Of a DNA stretch of 64,000 bases, positions 59,589 to 64,000 are shown in pieces. Location: NCBI GenBank assembly GCA_036898135.1, contig CM072513.1, positions 91,572,017-91,636,016 of the forward strand. Reading direction: 5' to 3'. The notes under the pieces were generated by a model. It did not search any database, was not told the DNA's origin, and was given only the letters and a program-made list of their open reading frames with translations. Source of the DNA: Oncomelania hupensis (lineage: Eukaryota; Mollusca; Gastropoda; Littorinimorpha; Pomatiopsidae). The first letter of the stretch is position 1; each line of letters starts with the position of its first letter. A program made the position numbers and the translations under genes.

Positions 59589-60822
59589 CTCGGCGAGTGC
59601 CTATATAAAGTTACAAAACGTAGCCACTCGTAGCGCCCCCCAGCGATTCTCGTGATAAATGATTCCAAGGGCGATAATTTGTTCTTAGCGCTATGTAAAC
59701 AAACCGCTTCAGTAGATTATGTTCCGGACACTCGCTTGCTTAAATTAACAAGCGATTCTGCTTTTTTTTTTTGAAAGTAAGTTAATAAGTGTCTGATTTT
59801 AATAATGTAAATACAGCTTGCCAACAAGTTGCTTGAATTATGCATTCAGCCGATTAAATTACCGTACCAATGCTGATGATTCAGTAGGCCTGTACTCGGC
59901 CTGTACTCATCCTAGATCCGTCAAAACTCAAACCCAAAAGTAAGCTTGAATACCGGTAATAGCTTTTCTGAACATTGCTTGATTTAGCATTTCCAGTTAA
60001 TAACTGTGTTCCAATCTACTGTTTATCTCATTTACACTGCACTTCTGATTTTAATCGCTGCTAACCTACTGTTAGGCTCTCATCTTAAAATTATATTTAC
60101 TGCTTTCGTTTCGATCAACTGTGTAAATAAGCCTATAAATTATTAGGCCTACTGTTTATCATCATCATTTTCATCATCATCATCATCATCATCATTATGG
60201 TTTAATATAGGCTATCTCTATAATAGAACTGTAGTTGCAAAAGGAAATTTGATAGGTTAAGATAGACTAAAGAAAAAGAACAGACATGTGTGTGTATGTG
60301 TATATGTATATATTGCACAATGTTAATATTCTTCTGCCAAATTTAACTCTGAAATTTACTCGCACAGGGATAGGCTTATATAAGCATGCTTGTTGCTTGT
60401 CCCTGCTGCTTGTGATGTATATATTTTATATGTATTCTGAAGAAATAAATAATATATAAACCAACAGACATCAAGACTATAGAAGTAGAGAAATAAAGCA
60501 ATGCAACAAGAAGAGTGAACAGTGAAGCTTTTAAAGAAAACACATTTAACGTTTAAAAGCATTATTTTTTTTGCATGAATCATTACATTGGAAATTGCAC
60601 CTAGATAAGACCAAAAAGTGCAACAATAAAAATAGTCAAATAAGAAATATTTGTAGTCATTTATAATATTAGATCTGTACATTGCAGCAGGCTGCATCAA
60701 TTATGTTACTTTATTGTTAAACCATCATGCATTTATAAAAGCTGAAAAAAATAGCTTCAAACATTTGTGTTTCTTTTTCTGACATTTAATATGAATATTA
60801 TAGCAACAAAAAGCAACAATGA

Positions 60823-60826
<4 letters not shown>

Positions 60827-60880
<54 letters not shown>
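60827..60880. repeat. (TC)n microsatellite
   Basis: About 27 TC units. The rest of 59589-61555 shows no supported gene. Confidence 0.97.
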
Positions 60881-60885
<5 letters not shown>

Positions 60886-61555
60886 AAGGAAACTTCAGCA
60901 ATTATCATTTTTTGTAAAGTACTGTCATCTCAATAAATGTATGTTTAAAATAATGAAAAGGGTAAGAATGTTAGGTTTTTATAATTAAATCTGTTGTTTA
61001 CTTTTTGTTTAGCAAGATTAAGACATACCTACAAAGAAACAGAAGTTTTGCAAGACAAAACAAATACAATTAACCCTTTTCCTGTCTGCTTAAACCAAAT
61101 GTAATGGAAAGGGAATACAGTCACACAGAAAATGGTATTTTACATTTGAAAGATTTAAAAAATCACATTTGGTATTTTTTCTGCATACATTTCACATGCA
61201 ACAACAACAACAAAATCTGATAATACTAGACAATTAACTAGTAGCATTATACATTAAAAGGATAATAATTAATAGTTTTTTGCTCTTGGATTTTTATTCT
61301 TAGATGCATTTATGAAGAATTATTTGCTTAAAAATTACTTTTTTTTTTTTAATAGTTTTTCTTTACAAGACAACACATCCAGTCAATGAGTCATGCAATA
61401 ATATTTCATTAGGCCTACTATTTTTTCTTTTTCTTTTTTTTTTTTAAATTACTCTTAAGCAGCAATTAAAACTACGCCTTCCCCTCCCCCCTCCCCTCAT
61501 CTTCCATTTGTAAGAAATTGGGATATGATAAATTTCAGTATCAACAAAGAAAATA

Positions 61556-61752
61556 CAGTTTACATCGAGTGGTAGATCTAGATCAACGTTGTTAGATTTG
61601 GTTATAATTATGTTTGATTCTTCCTTTGGAAAATTAAAAAACGAAAGTCCAGGGCACTTGTATCGTCCATTTGTGCAGTTAAAAGCGCTGCAGTGTTGCC
61701 CACCAGGACGGATTCTAGGTTTGTTTACTTGATTTGATACGCTTTCCTCCAT
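61556..61752 (-). CDS. orphan N-terminal half of a THAP domain
   Basis: From the ATG at 61752: MEESVSNQVNKPRIRPGG, QHCSAFNCTNGRYK, CPGLSFFNFPKEES. The C-x4-C pair followed by an F-x-FPK box is the first half of a THAP zinc finger as in THAP9/P-element transposases. A possible donor, GAT|GTAAAC, lies near 61557. The second THAP half and transposase core are not found downstream on this strand. This half complements the exon at 30766 (which lacks its N-terminal half), but they are 31 kb apart on opposite strands, so they are not one gene. Confidence 0.5.
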
Positions 61753-61834
61753 TGCTAAGCGCTAAGGCCGAAGCGAGTTATCACTTATTCCGCTAGTTGG
61801 CGCTCGCAACTTCCGTTTCGCAGTAAGAGTCGAA

Positions 61835-61867
61835 ATGAACCTTCTTTGCGTAGCTGTACTTTCTTTG
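61835..61867 (+). repeat. inverted 33-bp duplicate of the signal-peptide start
   Basis: ATGAACCTTCTTTGCGTAGC through TTTCTTTG is identical to the first 33 bp of the exon at 59588 (-), then diverges at once. It lies 82 bp from the divergent THAP ATG at 61752. Confidence 0.85.
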
Positions 61868-61975
61868 CAACAGCTCACAAAACTAAATTGTCAATTCGAC
61901 CGTAAACTTCCGGCATAACACTGTGACGTCATAACGCCTACCTACACAAACGTGTACGAAATGCGTTCGTTACGT

Positions 61976-61978
61976 TCT

Positions 61979-62019
<41 letters not shown>

Positions 62020-62052
62020 TTCTTCTTCTTCTTCTTCTTCTTCTTCTTCTTC
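61976..62052. repeat. (TTC)n microsatellite
   Basis: TTC/CTC units followed by CATT repeats, at the left border of the right-hand segmental duplication. The poly-Ser frame is an artefact. Confidence 0.97.
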
Positions 62053-62573
62053 ATCTTCTTCATTCATTCATTCATTCGCTCGCCCCACACACATTCATAT
62101 ACTCGACACATCCTCATACAGTGTACACAAACACGCGCACACACACATACAAGCACACACACACGCACGCACAGACATACAAACACACACACGCATAGAG
62201 AAAAAATAAAACAATTTAATTATACAGGCAAATATTTTGTATATCTCATTATTTTATTATTTGAAGCGGTTACGTTGTTCGGTTTGTAGTTAGTTAAAAC
62301 ACACATAGGCGTGCTAATGTTAAAGTAACTCGAGGTTAAATGGAGGGAGTGTGAAAACTAGATGGCTATAATTTAGCAATATGGGTGTGGGTATGTGTGT
62401 GTCTGTGTGTGCGGATGTCAGTGTGTGTTTGTCTGTGTCTGTGTGTATTAACTAGCAACTATATATTTTCCCTTTTGTACAGTTCATCTGTTTTATGACT
62501 TTAATCATCATAATTTAAATTATAATTATTATTTACTTTTATTTAATATTAAATTATTATTATTAGAAGTAGC

Positions 62574-62634
<61 letters not shown>

Positions 62635-63454
62635 AAAATTTGATTTAGTAATAATTTAATAATCAGTACAACTTATGTTAATCTGATGCATAAAGCTTGA
62701 TGCAACAACGACTTTAATCTTCTTATCCTCTTATTGTGATTTGCTGTCAACTTGTTCACTATCTTTTATGTGTGCTTGTGTGTGTGGTGCTGCAGCGTTG
62801 ACCAAATGCATTCCTTGTGTATTATTCACTTGGCAATAAATTATCTTGAATCTTGAATCTTACACGTTTTGCTCCGATCTCTAACTCGTGTACATTGAGT
62901 GCGAGAGAGGTCGTCACGCAACTGCAATAGTACAGAACAATGGTAGACAACTACTTTTCATCAGACTAGTTGGGAAATCATGAATAAAAGTTGAAGGAGA
63001 CAGAACACAGCAGATGAAAAGATTTTCTGTTCATGCATTCCGCTAACAGCTTTGTCAGCAGTTACAACCCAACCGAGGTATAAAATCCAATTCACAAACA
63101 TTGTCAACTAGTTTTATTTTCCCAGACTTCAACTTTTCACAGTTGTACTTTTACATTGACAGCCTATAGAAAACTGCACACTCCAACATTTCAGTTGTAC
63201 TTTTACAGGTGTTGCTATATATTAAAAAAATAAATCAGACTTTTACAATTTTATTTTTACATGGGTTGCCAACAGAAAAACACATACATCCACTTTTCAC
63301 AATTCTACTTTCACATTGACCGGCCGGCTACAGAAAATCACAGGCTCACTTTCACAATACTAGTTTTACATAGACTTCCGGTCACTTATACATAAATCAC
63401 AGTCCAGAAGATATCAAACACTTTTTCAACATGAACTTCCAATCACATCACACT

Positions 63455-63460
63455 TTTATT
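63455..63460 (-). terminator. AATAAA signal of the EF-hand paralogue
   Basis: Minus-strand AATAAA, 42 nt past the paralogue stop codon; positionally conserved with 45619-45624. Confidence 0.75.
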
Positions 63461-63501
63461 GCAGAAATCACAGTCTAGAAGGTACAACATCCGTGCTTGG
63501 T

Positions 63502-63561
63502 TTATTTTCCGACGGGGGCGGTATGGGCGGCAACGATCGCAGCTTGGAGTTCAGTTTCGAT
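63502..63561 (-). CDS. terminal exon of an EF-hand paralogue (partial gene)
   Basis: Acceptor TTTTCTCGACAG|ATC opens 19 codons and a TAA: IETELQAAIVAAHTAPVGK, against IEIELLAAISEARSDPVGK in the complete gene. Length, phase 0, stop and poly(A) signal are conserved while the middle has diverged. The other exons must lie beyond 64 kb. If intact, the two genes form a tandem pair transcribed leftward. Confidence 0.78.
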   Translation of the reverse strand: METELQAAIVAAHTAPVGK

Positions 63562-63701
63562 CTGTCGAGAAAAGAAAGGAAAATACAATAACATGGATTA
63601 ATCAGCCCCGAGTTGCCTAGAAAAAAACAAAGCGCCACAAAAACCTGTGCGATTGCCCCGACGAACTGTTTTTGCTTCTGTGCAATCTTTTACCATAATT
63701 C

Positions 63702-63985
63702 TATCCTATCCTATCCTATCCCGGCACCATAGATGATCGTTTATCCAGCGTACTGTCTTCACCAACCCTCATGGCTTGGCTCAGTGTCAAGCCAGTCCAT
63801 TCTCGAATGTTATCCTTCCACCTCTTCTTCTGTCTCCTTCTTCTTCTACCTCTTTGCATCGTGCCTTTCAGGGTGGTCTTTGCGAGGCCTGATGCTCTGG
63901 TGACGTGGCCATATCACCGGAGTTTCCGTTTCTTCATTACTGTGAGCATGTCATCGTGTTGTCCAATGAATTGTGTGTGATTTTG
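63702..63985 (-). pseudogene. RTE LINE 3' fragment, duplicated copy
   Basis: CCTATCCTATCCTATCCC, TAGATGATCGTTTATCCAGC, CAAGCCAGTCCATTCTCGAA, GGCCTGATGCTCTGGTGACG. Orthologous position to 45869-46180, 140 bp upstream of the paralogue's last exon. Confidence 0.88.
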
Positions 63986-64000
63986 ACATAAGCGAGTGCT

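Larger units (their letters stand above)
62068..64000. repeat. segmental duplication, right copy
   Basis: Homologous to 44447-46197 in order and orientation, and cut by the window end. A (AGT)n at 62567-62632 and surrounding AT-rich DNA is an insertion absent from the left copy. Confidence 0.92.

Overview
This window looks like animal DNA from a mollusc, most likely a marine gastropod. That is an inference. It rests on intron-bearing genes with GT/AG boundaries, abundant (AAT)n, (GA)n, (GATA)n and (AC)n microsatellites, RTE-clade LINE debris with a (GGATA)n tail, a tRNA/5S-chimeric SINE, and a THAP9/P-element-like transposase. There are no operons, and I see no intact tRNA or rRNA gene. Most open reading frames here are microsatellite or transposon shadows.

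The best-supported host gene is on the minus strand at 45.6-53.2 kb. It is a small secreted EF-hand protein of about 155 residues, in six exons, with a TATA box, a 5'UTR intron, a signal-peptide exon, phase-matched splice sites and an AATAAA signal. A diverged copy of its last exon and 3' flank lies at 62.1-64.0 kb, so a tandem paralogue continues to the right of the window. Other candidate host exons are weaker: a 64-codon phase 0-0 exon at 40.83 kb (+), a signal-peptide exon at 59.5 kb (-), a half-THAP exon at 61.6 kb (-), and fragments at 9.2, 17.3 and 18.3 kb (-).

Layout: 0-1.56 kb is a 32-bp minisatellite. 2.5-6 kb holds SINE and RTE debris, with a 1.5-kb solo LTR and a tiny MITE nested in one RTE copy. 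6-11 kb holds two copies of a Helitron-like, AGGTCA-rich element, microsatellites and a palindromic block. 11.4-15.3 kb is a decayed RTE LINE plus an abutting truncated copy. 15.3-19.1 kb holds two copies of a roughly 600-bp dispersed element (called R600 here), one with a 5S/tRNA SINE inside. 19.7-23.2 kb is an LTR followed by a tandem segmental duplication whose two units carry different insertions. 24.4-30.2 kb holds two mariner-type elements, a third Helitron-like copy, RTE and R600 pieces and P-type MITEs. 30.8-34.8 kb is a P-element transposase pseudogene with introns. 37.1-38.0 kb is a 198-bp tandem repeat. 41.6-42.6 and 57.6-58.5 kb are two copies, in opposite orientation, of a hAT-like element with 6-bp target duplications. 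54.0-55.3 kb is another 6-bp-TSD inverted-repeat element. The rest is microsatellites and intron or intergenic DNA.

The most interesting signal is a family of 75-119 bp MITEs with 8-bp target duplications and CACAG termini. This is the P-superfamily signature, in the same window as a decayed P-type transposase. Further points of interest are the duplicated secreted EF-hand gene, the reciprocal empty sites in the 20-23 kb duplication, and several non-autonomous families whose ends and target duplications can be read directly.
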